Below, one piece after another: positions 1 to 8,717 of a DNA stretch of 21,530 bases; positions within the stretch are counted from its first letter, which is position 1, and every line of letters starts with the position of its first letter. The notes under the pieces were generated by a model that searched no databases, was not told where the DNA came from, and saw only the letters and a list, made by a program, of their open reading frames with translations. A program made the translations under genes and the position numbers. Source of the DNA: Actinomycetota bacterium (GTDB taxonomy: Bacteria > Actinomycetota > UBA4738 > CADDZG01 > WHSQ01); the NCBI GenBank assembly GCA_030448085.1, contig JAUJNU010000023.1, positions 1-21,530 on the forward strand, in the 5' to 3' direction.

Positions 1-1284
1 CTCCTCCAGAAGAGCGTGAAGTTCAACGACCTCGGGCTCGTGATCGTGGACGAGGAGCAGAGGTTCGGTGTCGAGCAGAAGGAGACGCTCAAAGAGCTGC
101 GCACGAACGTCGACGTGCTCACGATGACCGCGACGCCGATCCCGCGGACGCTCGAGATGGCGATGTCCGGGATCCGGGACATGTCCATAGTGGACACGCC
201 CCCCGAAGACCGCCATCCCGTCATGACCTACGTCGGAGAATGGGAGGACGGGACGGTCGCCTCCGCCATACGGAGGGAGCTCCTGCGCGACGGCCAGGTC
301 TTCTACGTGCACCATCGCGTCGACACGATCCAGCGGGCGGCCCAGAGGCTCCAGGAGCTCGTTCCGGACGCACGTATCGGGGTCGCCCACGGGCAGATGG
401 ACGAGCGCGCTCTGGAGCAGGTGATGCTCGACTTCGGCGAGTCCAAGGTCAACGTCCTCGTCTGCACGACGATCATCGAGTCGGGCCTGGATATCCCTAC
501 CGCTAACACATTGATCGTGGAGCGAGCCGACCTCCTCGGCCTCTCCCAGATGTACCAGCTGCGCGGACGCGTGGGCCGGGCCCATGAGCGCGCCTACGCC
601 TACCTCTTCTTCCCTCCGGACCGCTCGATGACGGAGGCCGCACACGAGCGATTGAAGACGATCGCGGAGAACACGGGCCTCGGCTCCGGTTTCCGCATCG
701 CGATGAAGGACCTCGAGATCAGGGGCGCCGGGAACATGCTGGGGGCCGAGCAGCACGGCCAGATCGCCGAGGTCGGCTTCGACCTCTACGTGCAGATGAT
801 GGCCTCGGCCGTGGACGAGGCGAAGGGCGTGCCCTGGAAGGAAGAGAGCGAGGTGCGGATCGACCTGCCGCTCGGCGCCTTCATCCCGAAGGACTACGTG
901 AGAGACGAGAACCTGCGCCTCGAGGCGTACCGACGGATCGCCTCCGCCCGGTCCCCCGAGGACATCGAGGAGGTCCGAAGCGAGCTGCTGGATCGTTACG
1001 GGGCGCCACTTCCACCTCCCGTCGAGGGCTTGTTCGAGGTGGCCGACCTGCGCCGCCTGATGATCGCCGCCGGGATAACCGAGGTGGCCACCGTGGCGAA
1101 GCACCTGCGGATCAGACCGATCGAGATCGAGGACTCACGACAGATACGACTGCAGAGGATCCTTCCGGAGGCGGAGTGGCGCCCGCCGACCCAGACCCTG
1201 CTGATCCCACAGAGATCGGTGCCGGACACCGACGTCGTCGCATGGGTGAGAAACTTATTGGAACAGTTAACCTCGACTGCATGA
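1..1284 (+). CDS. mfd: Transcription-repair coupling factor Mfd, C-terminal part (5' end outside window)
   Basis: Mfd is a DNA translocase that removes stalled RNA polymerase at lesions and recruits UvrA. The window opens inside the gene; the frame is open from base 1, so about 427 C-terminal residues are present of a family that usually exceeds 1,100. Visible RecG-like helicase motifs are DEEQ (motif II) in [22 protein letters not shown] (III), [10 protein letters not shown] (IV), and the V/VI block from [14 protein letters not shown] through QLRGRVGRA. The TRCF segment after helicase motif [22 protein letters not shown], is intact, and the last ~130 residues match the C-terminal D7 (UvrA-inhibiting) region. 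The TGA overlaps the ATG of the next gene (ATGA at 1281-1284), suggesting translational coupling. No frameshift is seen here. Confidence 0.97.
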   Translation, partial: LLQKSVKFNDLGLVIVDEEQRFGVEQKETLKELRTNVDVLTMTATPIPRTLEMAMSGIRDMSIVDTPPEDRHPVMTYVGEWEDGTVASAIRRELLRDGQVFYVHHRVDTIQRAAQRLQELVPDARIGVAHGQMDERALEQVMLDFGESKVNVLVCTTIIESGLDIPTANTLIVERADLLGLSQMYQLRGRVGRAHERAYAYLFFPPDRSMTEAAHERLKTIAENTGLGSGFRIAMKDLEIRGAGNMLGAEQHGQIAEVGFDLYVQMMASAVDEAKGVPWKEESEVRIDLPLGAFIPKDYVRDENLRLEAYRRIASARSPEDIEEVRSELLDRYGAPLPPPVEGLFEVADLRRLMIAAGITEVATVAKHLRIRPIEIEDSRQIRLQRILPEAEWRPPTQTLLIPQRSVPDTDVVAWVRNLLEQLTSTA

Positions 1285-2345
1285 AGCCAGCCTTTTTATT
1301 ACCTTTCGTCGCCCTTACCCTCTTGTTCTCCGCCTGCGGAGGCGAGGCATCCCTCGATCCCGCGGCCGCCGTCGTGGCCGGCAAGAGGATCGACTTCGCC
1401 GAGATAGATGCCTCCCTCGAGGCCTTCAAGCAAAGCGAAACCTATGCACGGCTCGCCCAGGAGCAGGCCCAGGAGATCGGCAACATCGAGCGGGAGTTCC
1501 AGCAGCAACAGCTCACGACCCTCATCAACAGGTACGTCCTCGAGGCCGAGGCCGCGGAGTTGGGGATCGAGGTCACCGAGGGGGAGGTCACGGAGCGCCT
1601 CGATCTGATCAAGGCGGACTTCCCTAGCGAGGAGGAGTTCCAGGCGGCGATCGCCGAGCGAGGGATCACCGAGGAGCAGTTGGACGACCTCGTGCGAGAC
1701 GCGGTCCGCGAGGAGAAGGTGCGGGAAGAGATCACGAAGGGCGTCGGGCCCTCCCCCGAGGAGCTCGAGGCCTTCTACCAGGAGAACATCGCGGAGTTCA
1801 CGCAGTACGACCTGTCGCACATCCTCGTCAAGGACAAGGACCAGGCCCTCGCGGAGCGCCTGCTGAGGCAGCTTCGAGCGGCCCCCAAGGACAAGCAGGC
1901 GGCTCTCTTCGACAAGCTGGCGAAGAAGCACTCCACGGACCCCAGCGCCGCCGAGGGGGGCTCGCTCGGCGTGTCCCCGGCGAGCCAATTCGTGCCGCCG
2001 TTCGCGAAGGCAGTCACCGAGCTGAAGGAGGGAGCGATATCCGAGCCGGTGAAGACCGAGTTCGGTCACCACCTCATCCTTCTCAATGAGAAGCAGGTGG
2101 TGCCGTTCGAGCAGGCGAGGCCTCAGATCGAACAGCAGCTCGGAGGCACGGAAACGGACACAGCCTTCATGGAGTGGCTGAAGGCCCGCTACGCGGAGGC
2201 CGAGATCAAGGTGAACCCCCGGTACGGTGAGTTCGATCCCGAGCAGCGGCGGGTCGTCGATGCCTCGGCCGAGTCCGTCCCGGGGGCGGACGAGCCTCAG
2301 CCCGGCCCATCGGTTCCTGCATCGCCTCCGCCCCCACCCGGGTAA
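1281..2345 (+). CDS. Parvulin-type (PpiC/SurA-like) peptidyl-prolyl isomerase lipoprotein
   Basis: A predicted surface-anchored foldase, 354 residues. The N-terminus has a short hydrophobic signal and a lipobox ending LLFSAC, with Cys19 as the likely lipidated residue. Residues ~30-165 are helical and charged, like SurA_N. Residues ~173-268 form a parvulin domain: YDLSHILVKD at the start, KHSTDPSAAEGGSLG in the middle, and TEFGHHLILL at the end, which are the hallmark strands of PpiC. The tail is proline-rich and low complexity. The start at 1281 is chosen because it overlaps the mfd stop and begins exactly at the signal peptide; an upstream in-frame start would place 35 implausible residues before the signal. 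Firmicutes often carry a PrsA/SurA-like isomerase between mfd and mazG, so position and family agree. The real substrates are unknown. Confidence 0.9.
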   Translation: MKPAFLLPFVALTLLFSACGGEASLDPAAAVVAGKRIDFAEIDASLEAFKQSETYARLAQEQAQEIGNIEREFQQQQLTTLINRYVLEAEAAELGIEVTEGEVTERLDLIKADFPSEEEFQAAIAERGITEEQLDDLVRDAVREEKVREEITKGVGPSPEELEAFYQENIAEFTQYDLSHILVKDKDQALAERLLRQLRAAPKDKQAALFDKLAKKHSTDPSAAEGGSLGVSPASQFVPPFAKAVTELKEGAISEPVKTEFGHHLILLNEKQVVPFEQARPQIEQQLGGTETDTAFMEWLKARYAEAEIKVNPRYGEFDPEQRRVVDASAESVPGADEPQPGPSVPASPPPPPG

Positions 2346-2349
2346 GCGT

Positions 2350-3183
2350 TTGCCGCTTCTAGTCGTCCCTCTCGCTCCCGAGGAGACGGATCGCCTGACG
2401 CTCGGCGAGTGGGACGCCCTCACCGCCTGCTCCCGGGTGGTCTTCGAGATCCCTTCGCACCCCCTTGCCGAGCGGCTGCGGGCCGCCGGGATCGAGGCGG
2501 GGCCCTTCGACGACGAGCCGGACGCCGCCTCCGATGGCTGGGCGATCGTGGCGCAGCCGGGTTCGGTGCGGGTCGTCGAGCTGGCCCGCGCCGGGGCCGA
2601 CGTTCTAGTCGGAGCGGCCGAGCCTCCCGACTCCCTCACCGCGGCCCACGGCGCATATGTCGGACGAGCTGCGGCGGCGGAGCTGGCGACCCTCGCGCTC
2701 ATCATGGCGCGCCTCAGGGGGCCCGACGGCTGCCCCTGGGACGCGAAGCAGACGCACGACTCCCTCGGCGTTCATCTGGTCGAGGAGTCCCACGAGGTGC
2801 TCGAGACCATAGAGACGGGGGGCCTCGGCGAGGACCTCGCGGACGAGCTCGGGGACGTTCTCCTGCAGGTCGTCTTCCACGCCCAGCTCGGAGCAGACGA
2901 CGCGAGGTTTAACCTCGTCGACGTGGCCCGGGCGATCAACGCCAAGCTCATCCGCCGCCACCCGCACGTCTTCTCCGACGTAGAGGTGTCCGGGGCCGAC
3001 GAGGTGCTGCGCAACTGGCGCCAGATCAAGAGCGAGGAGAAGGCGGGAGCGCCGCGGCCGAGCTTCGACGAGCCGGCGCTCGAGCGGGCGCTGGAGCGCG
3101 TCCTCGCGATCGCAAGCAAGAAGGAGGTCGACCCCCGGCCCCCCCTCAGAAGAACATTGGCCAAACTCGAAGGTTCCGTCTGA
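2350..3183 (+). CDS. mazG: MazG family nucleoside triphosphate pyrophosphohydrolase
   Basis: MazG hydrolyses (d)NTPs to NMP and PPi, cleaning aberrant nucleotides and affecting the stringent response. The MazG domain spans roughly residues 115-220: GPDGCPWDAKQTHDSL, then EESHEVLE and ELGDVLLQVVFHAQ, which carry the acidic metal-binding EExxE and ExxD residues. The C-terminus keeps the family's RRHPHVF and NWRQIKSEEK motifs. The first ~95 residues look like a shrunken tetrapyrrole-methylase domain (PLLVVPLAPEETDRLTLGEW resembles the VGLGPGD..LTL start of that fold) without the glycine-rich SAM motif. I chose the TTG at 2350, four bases after the previous stop, because family members begin at this conserved strand; in-frame upstream GTG/ATG codons would read low-complexity sequence overlapping the previous gene. 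The ribosome-binding site is weak. Confidence 0.93.
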   Translation: MPLLVVPLAPEETDRLTLGEWDALTACSRVVFEIPSHPLAERLRAAGIEAGPFDDEPDAASDGWAIVAQPGSVRVVELARAGADVLVGAAEPPDSLTAAHGAYVGRAAAAELATLALIMARLRGPDGCPWDAKQTHDSLGVHLVEESHEVLETIETGGLGEDLADELGDVLLQVVFHAQLGADDARFNLVDVARAINAKLIRRHPHVFSDVEVSGADEVLRNWRQIKSEEKAGAPRPSFDEPALERALERVLAIASKKEVDPRPPLRRTLAKLEGSV

Positions 3184-3212
3184 CCCCCTGCTAATCTCGC
3201 TGTTACTCATGT

Positions 3213-3220
3213 GAGAGGAG
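3213..3220 (+). promoter_or_regulatory. Ribosome binding site deciding the TTG start of eno
   Basis: GAGAGGAG lies seven bases before the TTG at 3228. It fixes the unusual TTG start, after which the protein begins [18 protein letters not shown], exactly where enolases begin. Confidence 0.75.
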
Positions 3221-3227
3221 TCAACGG

Positions 3228-4524
3228 TTGAGCGAGATCATCTTCGTGCGCGGTCGCGAGATCCTGGACTCCAGGGGCAATCCCACGGTCGAGGTCGAGA
3301 TGGGCCTCGATTCCGGCGCAGCCGGGAGGGCGGCCGTCCCTTCCGGGGCATCCACGGGGGCCGGCGAGGCGCTGGAGCTGCGGGACGGCGGGTCGCGCTA
3401 TGGGGGCAAGGGCGTGGCCCAGGCCGTGGCCGCGGTCAACGATCAGATCTCGTCCGCGATCCTCGGCCTGGACGCCTTCGATCAGAGGGTCCTCGACTGG
3501 GCCCCTGAGGGACCTCGACGGCACGGACGACAAGTCCAAGCTGGGCGCCAACGCCATCCTCGGCGTCTCGCTGGCGGCCGCTACGCCGCTGCCGACGAGC
3601 TGGGGATAGCTCTCTTCCGCTACCTGGGGGGGCCCGACGCGCACATTCTGCCGGTGCCGCTCCTGAACGTGATCAACGGGGGCGCCCACGCCGACAACTC
3701 CGTCGACTTCCAGGAGTTCATGCTGGCTCCCCTCTCGGCGGCGTCCTTCCGGGAGGCGCTCGAGCGGGGGCGCCACCACGTACCAGCAGCTGAAGAAGAT
3801 CATCGATGCCCGCGGCCTCTCGACGGCGGTGGGAGACGAAGGTGGCTTCGCCCCCGACCTGGGTGCGAACTCCGAGGCAGCCGAGCTCCCCTCGTGGAGG
3901 CCATCACCGGTGCGGGCTACGAGCCTGGGCGGGACATCGCCATCGCGCTCGACCCCGCCACCTCGGAGCTTAGGGAAGGTGACGATTACGTCCTCGCCAG
4001 CGAGGACCGGCGCCTCTCTAGTGACGAGATGGTGGCGCTCTGGGGCCGACTGGATCGACCGCTACCCGATCGTCTCGATCGAGGACGGGATGGCCGAGGA
4101 CGACTGGGCGGGTTGGGGGACCATCACCCGCGAGATCGGTCACGTGCAGCTCGTGGGCGACGACCTCTTCGTGACGAATCCTGAGGTGCTGAGGCGCGGC
4201 ATCGCCGAGGGGGCCGCGAACTCCATCCTCATCAAGCCCAACCAGATAGGGACCCTGTCGGAGACGCTGGAGTGCGTCCGCATCGCGCAGACAGCCGCGT
4301 ATTCGACCGTTATCTCTCATCGGTCCGGCGAGACCGAGGACACGACGATCGCGGACGTCGCCGTCGCGACGAACGCGGGGCAGATCAAGACCGGTGCCCC
4401 CACTCGCAGCGAGCGAACCGCCAAGTACAACCAGCTGCTGAGGATCGAGGAGGCGCTCGGGGACTCCGCGCGTTACCCGGGGCGTGCCGCTTTCGCCCGC
4501 ACGACCGCAGGACCTACTCGATGA
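3228..4524 (+). CDS. eno: Enolase (phosphopyruvate hydratase), five single-base frameshifts
   Basis: Enolase interconverts 2-phosphoglycerate and phosphoenolpyruvate in glycolysis; its total length of ~432 codons is normal. Family motifs are complete once frames are joined: [49 protein letters not shown] (catalytic Glu), [22 protein letters not shown] (catalytic Lys), [10 protein letters not shown] and [22 protein letters not shown]. The frame changes five times: an extra base in the C run at 3502-3505, a missing base near 3580-3583, an extra G at 3765-3770, a missing base near 3886-3890, and an extra G at 4042-4045. Most are in homopolymers and they alternate in sign. Enolase is normally essential and single copy, so I infer base-call errors rather than decay. 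The stop overlaps the next ATG (4521-4524). Confidence 0.93.
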
Positions 4525-4922
4525 GGAAGAGCGGGTCGAGTCGCTTCGGCGGGTGGGGCGTCGGCCCCCAGATCGTCGGTTTCGTCCTCGTCCTCGGTCT
4601 GCTCGGAGCGATGGCCATCCAACCCACTCGCCAACTGCTCCAGCAGAAGGAGAGGATCGAGCAGATGGACGAGGGTCTCGCCAACATCCGAAAGGTGAAC
4701 GGCCGTCTGGCCGATCGGATAGAGCGTCTTCGGGACCCCGATTACATCGAGCAGAGGGCGCGCGAGCAGATCGGTCTGGTCCGTCCCGGCGAGACGGCAT
4801 ACGTCGTCATGCCTCCCAGCGGGAAGAGCCGCAAGAGGGCGAAGCCGGAGCCCGCAGCCCCCGTTGAAGCCGCTCCGCCATCGGGTTTGGAGGGCTTCCT
4901 TTCCTTCCTCGGCATCCTCTAG
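4521..4922 (+). CDS. Septum formation initiator, DivIC/FtsB family
   Basis: A small bitopic divisome protein, 133 residues. A cytoplasmic stub of ~15 residues is followed by one transmembrane helix (about residues 16-36, [15 protein letters not shown]), then a coiled coil (~40-75, rich in Q, E, R and [18 protein letters not shown]). The family signature [20 protein letters not shown] follows at ~72-92, then a Pro/Ala/Lys-rich tail. FtsB/DivIC proteins bridge FtsL and FtsQ at the septum. The start overlaps the eno stop as ATGA, and the eno-divIC order matches Rv1023-Rv1024 in M. tuberculosis. The preceding frameshifts in eno do not affect this frame. Confidence 0.9.
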   Translation: MRKSGSSRFGGWGVGPQIVGFVLVLGLLGAMAIQPTRQLLQQKERIEQMDEGLANIRKVNGRLADRIERLRDPDYIEQRAREQIGLVRPGETAYVVMPPSGKSRKRAKPEPAAPVEAAPPSGLEGFLSFLGIL

Positions 4923-4951
4923 GTCTTCGGATAGTCCCAGGGGGAACGGGG

Positions 4952-4957
4952 TACGAT
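4952..4957 (+). promoter_or_regulatory. Candidate -10 element of a leaderless promoter for the S1-domain gene
   Basis: TACGAT ends exactly six bases before the ATG at 4964, the spacing expected if transcription starts at the A of the ATG. No Shine-Dalgarno sequence lies at a useful distance and I see no convincing -35 box. This is an inference from spacing. Confidence 0.4.
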
Positions 4958-4963
4958 GCCTAC

Positions 4964-5326
4964 ATGGTTGAGATAGGGGCGGTTGTCGAGGGAGTCGTCG
5001 TGAAGGTCATGGAATACGGCGCCATCGTCAAGCTCGACAGTGGCGAGAGCGGCATGGTTCACATCTCTCAGGTCGACAAGAACTACGTGAAGAACATCAA
5101 CGAGCACGTGCGCGAGAACGACCGGGTGACGGTCAAGGTCGTAGGCCAGAAAGAGGACGGCAAGATCGACCTCTCGATCAAGCAGGCCGAGCCCGGCTAC
5201 GAGGACCGCCCCATGAAGCGAGGCGGGCGCGACCCAGAGTTCGAGCAGAAGCTGAAGCGGTTCATGAACCAGTCCCAGGAGCGCCTCGTCGACCTCAAGC
5301 GGCACAAAGAGGGCGGCAAGAAGTAA
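4964..5326 (+). CDS. S1 RNA-binding domain protein (YabR-like)
   Basis: A 120-residue protein whose first ~73 residues form one S1 OB-fold: VGAVVEGVVVKVMEYGAIVKL-type strands (here starting IGAVVEGVV), SGMVHISQV, and VTVKVVGQKEDGKIDLSIK. The rest is a basic, charged tail (GRDPEFEQKLKRFMNQSQER, then KRHKEGGKK) likely to contact RNA. Its place just after divIC matches yabR in Bacillus subtilis (divIC-yabR), while the M. tuberculosis locus goes straight from the DivIC homologue to DUF501. Proteins of this type (YabR, general stress protein 13) bind ribosomes or RNA, but the exact role is uncertain. Confidence 0.88.
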   Translation: MVEIGAVVEGVVVKVMEYGAIVKLDSGESGMVHISQVDKNYVKNINEHVRENDRVTVKVVGQKEDGKIDLSIKQAEPGYEDRPMKRGGRDPEFEQKLKRFMNQSQERLVDLKRHKEGGKK

Positions 5327-5430
5327 CCCCTCGTCTCGCCCACTCCCAACAGGATGAAGCGGTCGTCAGCCGCCAGCTTGGTCGTTCCCCCAGGGGGGCA
5401 TGGTCCGTTGCCCGCAGGTGTCACCTCGGC

Positions 5431-5820
5431 GTGCCCATGGCGATCGAGAACCATCCCCGCCTCCCCGACGGAGCTCCTTTCCCGACCCTCTATTGGCTGA
5501 CCTGCCCCTTGCTCGTGAAGAGGGCGAGCCACCTCGAGGCGGACGGGGCGATGAAGGCCCTGACGGAACGGCTCGGCCGGGACGAAGAGCTGAGGGCGCG
5601 CCTGGCCGAGGCCATAGCTCTCCTCCGCGAGCGACGAGACTCGCACGAGGTGATCGAGGAGTCCGGCGGGCCCCCGGGTGGGGGGCCCGATCGTGTGAAA
5701 TGCCTTCACTCTCATCTGGCCCAGGAGCTGGCCGAGGGAGTCAACCCCGTAGGTGCCCTTACTCTCGCCGCCGCGGGATGGCCCGATTGCGTGAGGCCCT
5801 GCGTGGAGGGACCTCTGTGA
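5431..5820 (+). CDS. DUF501 family protein, N-terminal start not resolvable
   Basis: A member of DUF501, the Rv1025-type family found between divIC and ppx in Actinobacteria; function unknown. Family features seen are PRLPDGAPFPTLYWLTCP, the helix LEADGAMKALTERLG, and the PDRVKCLHSHLAQELAEGVN block near the C-terminus. The first legal start in frame is the GTG at 5431, but homologous sequence continues upstream without a stop to about 5353 (DEAVVSRQLGRSPRGAWSVA, then RRCHLG), which is the true family N-terminus. No ATG, GTG or TTG lies in that frame there; an ATG at 5354 is one frame off. A small indel at the start is likely. The stop overlaps the GTG of the next gene (5817-5820). Confidence 0.85.
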   Translation: MPMAIENHPRLPDGAPFPTLYWLTCPLLVKRASHLEADGAMKALTERLGRDEELRARLAEAIALLRERRDSHEVIEESGGPPGGGPDRVKCLHSHLAQELAEGVNPVGALTLAAAGWPDCVRPCVEGPL

Positions 5821-6728
5821 GAGTGGCGGCGATAGACGTTGGGACCAACTCCACCCGGCTTCTGGTGGCGGAGGGCATAGCCGGAGGCTTCCGGCCGATC
5901 GAACGCCGGATGATGATCACGCGTTTGGGCCAGGGGGTCGACACCCGCCGGACGCTCGCGCCGGACGCGCTCGAGCGCACGTTCGCCGCCATCGCCGACT
6001 ATGCCGCCACCTGCGGGGAGCTCGGCGTCCAACGCCTTCGGGTCACCGGCACCTCAGCGGTGCGCGACGCGCGCAACAGGGAGGAGTTCTTCGAGGGCGT
6101 CCGCCGGTTGACCGGCAGCGAGCCGGAGCTCCTGTCGGGGGAGCAGGAGGCCACTGCACCCTTCCTCGGGACCCTGTCGGACGTGGTCGTCGACGGCCCC
6201 GTCCTCGTGGTGGACATAGGAGGCGGCTCCACCGAGTTCGTCCTCGGGACGGAATCACCCGAGCGCCTGATCTCGCGCGACATCGGTTGCGTCCGGATGC
6301 TCGAGAAGCACCTCCATTCGGACCCTCCGACGCCTGAGGAGATCGAGGCTCTGCGGGTCGACGTCCTCGTGGAGCTGAGCCGCGCGAAAGAAGCGCTGCG
6401 GGTGCCGCGGGGAGCGCGCCTCATCGGCGTTGCTGGAACGGTGACTCAGTTGGCGTCGCTCAAGGTGGGCCTGCCGCTCTACGACCCTGACATCACTCAT
6501 CATCTGGTCCTCAGCCACGGGGACGTGCGCAGCCTCGCCCGGAGGCTCAAGTCCCTCACTTACGAGCAGCGGAAGCGGATCGCAGGGCTGGAGCCGGGTC
6601 GCGCCGACGTCATAGTCGCGGGTGCCGAGATCCTGCTCTGCGTCATGGAGACGTTCGATGCTCCCGAGGTGACGGTGTCCGAGAAGGACATCCTCGACGG
6701 CCTGGTGCTGCAGCTGCTCGCGGCCTGA
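5817..6728 (+). CDS. Exopolyphosphatase / guanosine pentaphosphate phosphohydrolase (Ppx/GppA)
   Basis: Ppx/GppA enzymes use the actin-like (ASKHA) fold to release phosphate from polyphosphate or to convert pppGpp to ppGpp. At 303 residues it is the short actinobacterial form (Rv1026 type) with no C-terminal HD domain. Visible motifs are AAIDVGTNSTRLL (phosphate 1), RVTGTSAVRDARNREEF, LSGEQEA with the catalytic-region Glu, VVDIGGGSTEFVLG (phosphate 2), DIGCVRMLEKH and GVAGTVTQLASL. The GTG at 5817 overlaps the DUF501 stop; a second GTG at 5823 would also preserve the fold. The reading frame is intact. Linkage with mazG in one block places two alarmone- or nucleotide-related phosphohydrolases together. 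Confidence 0.93.
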   Translation: MRVAAIDVGTNSTRLLVAEGIAGGFRPIERRMMITRLGQGVDTRRTLAPDALERTFAAIADYAATCGELGVQRLRVTGTSAVRDARNREEFFEGVRRLTGSEPELLSGEQEATAPFLGTLSDVVVDGPVLVVDIGGGSTEFVLGTESPERLISRDIGCVRMLEKHLHSDPPTPEEIEALRVDVLVELSRAKEALRVPRGARLIGVAGTVTQLASLKVGLPLYDPDITHHLVLSHGDVRSLARRLKSLTYEQRKRIAGLEPGRADVIVAGAEILLCVMETFDAPEVTVSEKDILDGLVLQLLAA

Positions 6729-6757
6729 GGCGAGCGGGGCACGATAGCCTCGCTCCC

Positions 6758-8717
6758 ATGAGCGACTTCGTGTGGGAGCCGGGGGCCGAGCAGATCGAGT
6801 CGGCGAACGTCACTCGCCTGATGCGCAGGCACGGGATCGAGGACTACCGGGATCTCGTCCGACGGTCTCAGGAAGACATCGAGTGGTTCTGGTCCGCCGT
6901 CATCGAGGATCTAGACATCCGCTTCTCCCGTCCCTACGATCGGTTGCTCGACGTATCCGACGGACCCCAATGGCCACGCTGGTTCGAGGGGGGCCGCGTG
7001 AACCTCACCTACAACTGCGTCGACAAGCACGCACATTCGGAACGCGGGTAAGCCAGCGATCGTGTGGGAAGGCGAGGACGGCGAGGTTGCGACGATCACG
7101 TACGGCGAAGCTCGACGCCGAGGTGTGCCGGGTCGCGAACGGGCTCGAGGCGCTAGGTATAGGCGTGGGAGACACCATCGGTGTTTTCATGCCGATGATC
7201 CCTCAGGCTGTCATAGCCGCTTACGCGTGCGCCAAGATCGGCGCGATCTACCTCCCGATCTTCTCGGGATTCGGGGCCCCGGCCGTCGCTACACGGTTGC
7301 AAGACGCGGAGGTGAAATTGCTGTTCACGGCGGACGGTTTCCTGCGCCGGGGCAAACGGTGCCGATGAAAGTGACCGCGGACGAAGCCGTCGCGATGTCA
7401 CCGAGCGTGAAGAACGTGGTCGTCTACAGGCGGTTCGCAGGCGGAGACGGGCTCGGCGGTGAGGGCGACTTCCACATGGGGCCCCGGGACATCTCCTGGG
7501 GAAGCGCTTTCGAGGGACAGTCCCCGCAGAGACCCACGGCCGAGCTCGACCCCGAGGCTCCGCTGATGATCGCCTACACCTCGGGGACAACGGGTAAGCC
7601 CAAAGGAAGCGTGCACGTGCACGGGGGTTCCTCGTGAAGATCGCGGAGGAGGCCGCCTATCAGGTGGACGTCAAGCCGGACGACCTCCTCTACTGGGTGA
7701 CCGACATGGGCTGGATCATGGGCCCCTGGGAAGTGGTCGGCAGCCACGCGGCGGGGGGCCGCGGTCTTCATGTACGAGGGCGCGCCGAACTTCCCGAAGC
7801 CGGACCGGCTGTGGGAGATGTGCTCACGTCACGGGGTCACGATCCTCGGCATCTCTCCGACGCTCGTGCGGGCCCTGATGCCGAGCGGCGAGGAGGTGGT
7901 AAAGGCGCACGACCTCTCGAAGCTTCGCATCCTCGGCTCCACCGGCGAGGCGTGGAACCCCGAGCCGTACAGATGGTTCTCGGAGGTCGTGGGGGAAGGG
8001 CGTTGCCCGATCATCAACATCTCCGGTGGCACCGAGGTGCGGGGCGTGCTTCCTCGGGCCCACCCCCGTGATCCCCACGAAATCCTGCTCGCTCGGTCTT
8101 CCGCGCTCGGGATGGCGATGGACATCCGCAACCCCGATGGATCACCGACCGAGCCGGGCGAGGTAGGCGAGCTCGTCTGCACCAAGCCCTGGCCGGCGCA
8201 AACGCGTGGTTTCTGGGGCAGCCCGGAGCGATACATCTCGACCTACTGGTCTCGCTGGCCCGACGTCTGGGTCCATGGCGACTGGGCCTCGGTCGACGAG
8301 GACGGCTACTGGTACCTCCACGGCCGCTCGGACGACACCTTGAATGTGGCAGGTAAGCGGATCGGCCCCGCCGAGTTCGAGTCCGCGGCCGTTGATCAGC
8401 CCGCCGTCATGGAGTGCGCAGCGGTCGGGGTCCCCGACGAGGTAAAGGGCGAGGCGGTGTGGTGCTTCTGCATCCGTCGCCCCGGCACCGACGGGGACGA
8501 GGGCCTTCAGAAGGAGATCAAGAAAGTCATCGCCGGCCGGCTGGGGAAGGCGTTCACCCCGGCCGAGGTCCGCTTCGTCACCGAGCTCCCGAAGACACGG
8601 TCGGCGAAGATCCTGCGTCGTGCGATCAAGGCGAAGATCCTCGACAAGGACCCGGGCGACCTCTCCTCCCTGGAGAACCCCGGAGCGCTGGATGCGATCG
8701 GCGCTTCCCTTAGATGA
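6758..8717 (+). CDS. AMP-forming acyl/acetyl-CoA synthetase, seven frameshifts
   Basis: An adenylate-forming ligase of about 653 codons, the size of acetyl-CoA synthetases, activating a short carboxylic acid with ATP and then CoA. Joined frames give the P-loop IAYTSGTTGKPKGS, GWIMGPWE, ISGGTEVGACF, VHGDWASVDEDG, the hinge region LHGRSDDTLNVAGKRIGP, and the catalytic-lysine region PKTRSAKILRRAIK. The frame changes near 7030-7042 (+1), 7108 (+1), 7354-7356 (-1), 7628 (-1), 7753-7758 (+1, G run), 8040 (+1) and 8101-8103 (-1). Several are homopolymer events, so errors are more likely than decay. The exact substrate (acetate, propionate or another acid) cannot be read here. The C-terminal text resembles acyl-activating enzymes ending in GDLSSLENP. 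The stop overlaps the next ATG. Confidence 0.88.

Noticed and set aside
1299..2705. A 468-residue open frame on the minus strand opposite the isomerase and mazG
   Set aside because: It is Leu/Arg/Gly-rich and mirrors two well-supported plus-strand genes; long antisense frames are expected at this GC content.
3228..4524. Programmed ribosomal frameshifting in enolase
   Set aside because: Five shifts of alternating sign with no slippery heptamer and downstream structure at each site cannot be a programmed event; error is simpler.
6740..6745. CACGAT as a leaderless -10 box for the acyl-CoA synthetase
   Set aside because: It lies 12 bases from the ATG, not six, and departs from the TANNNT pattern, so I did not annotate it.
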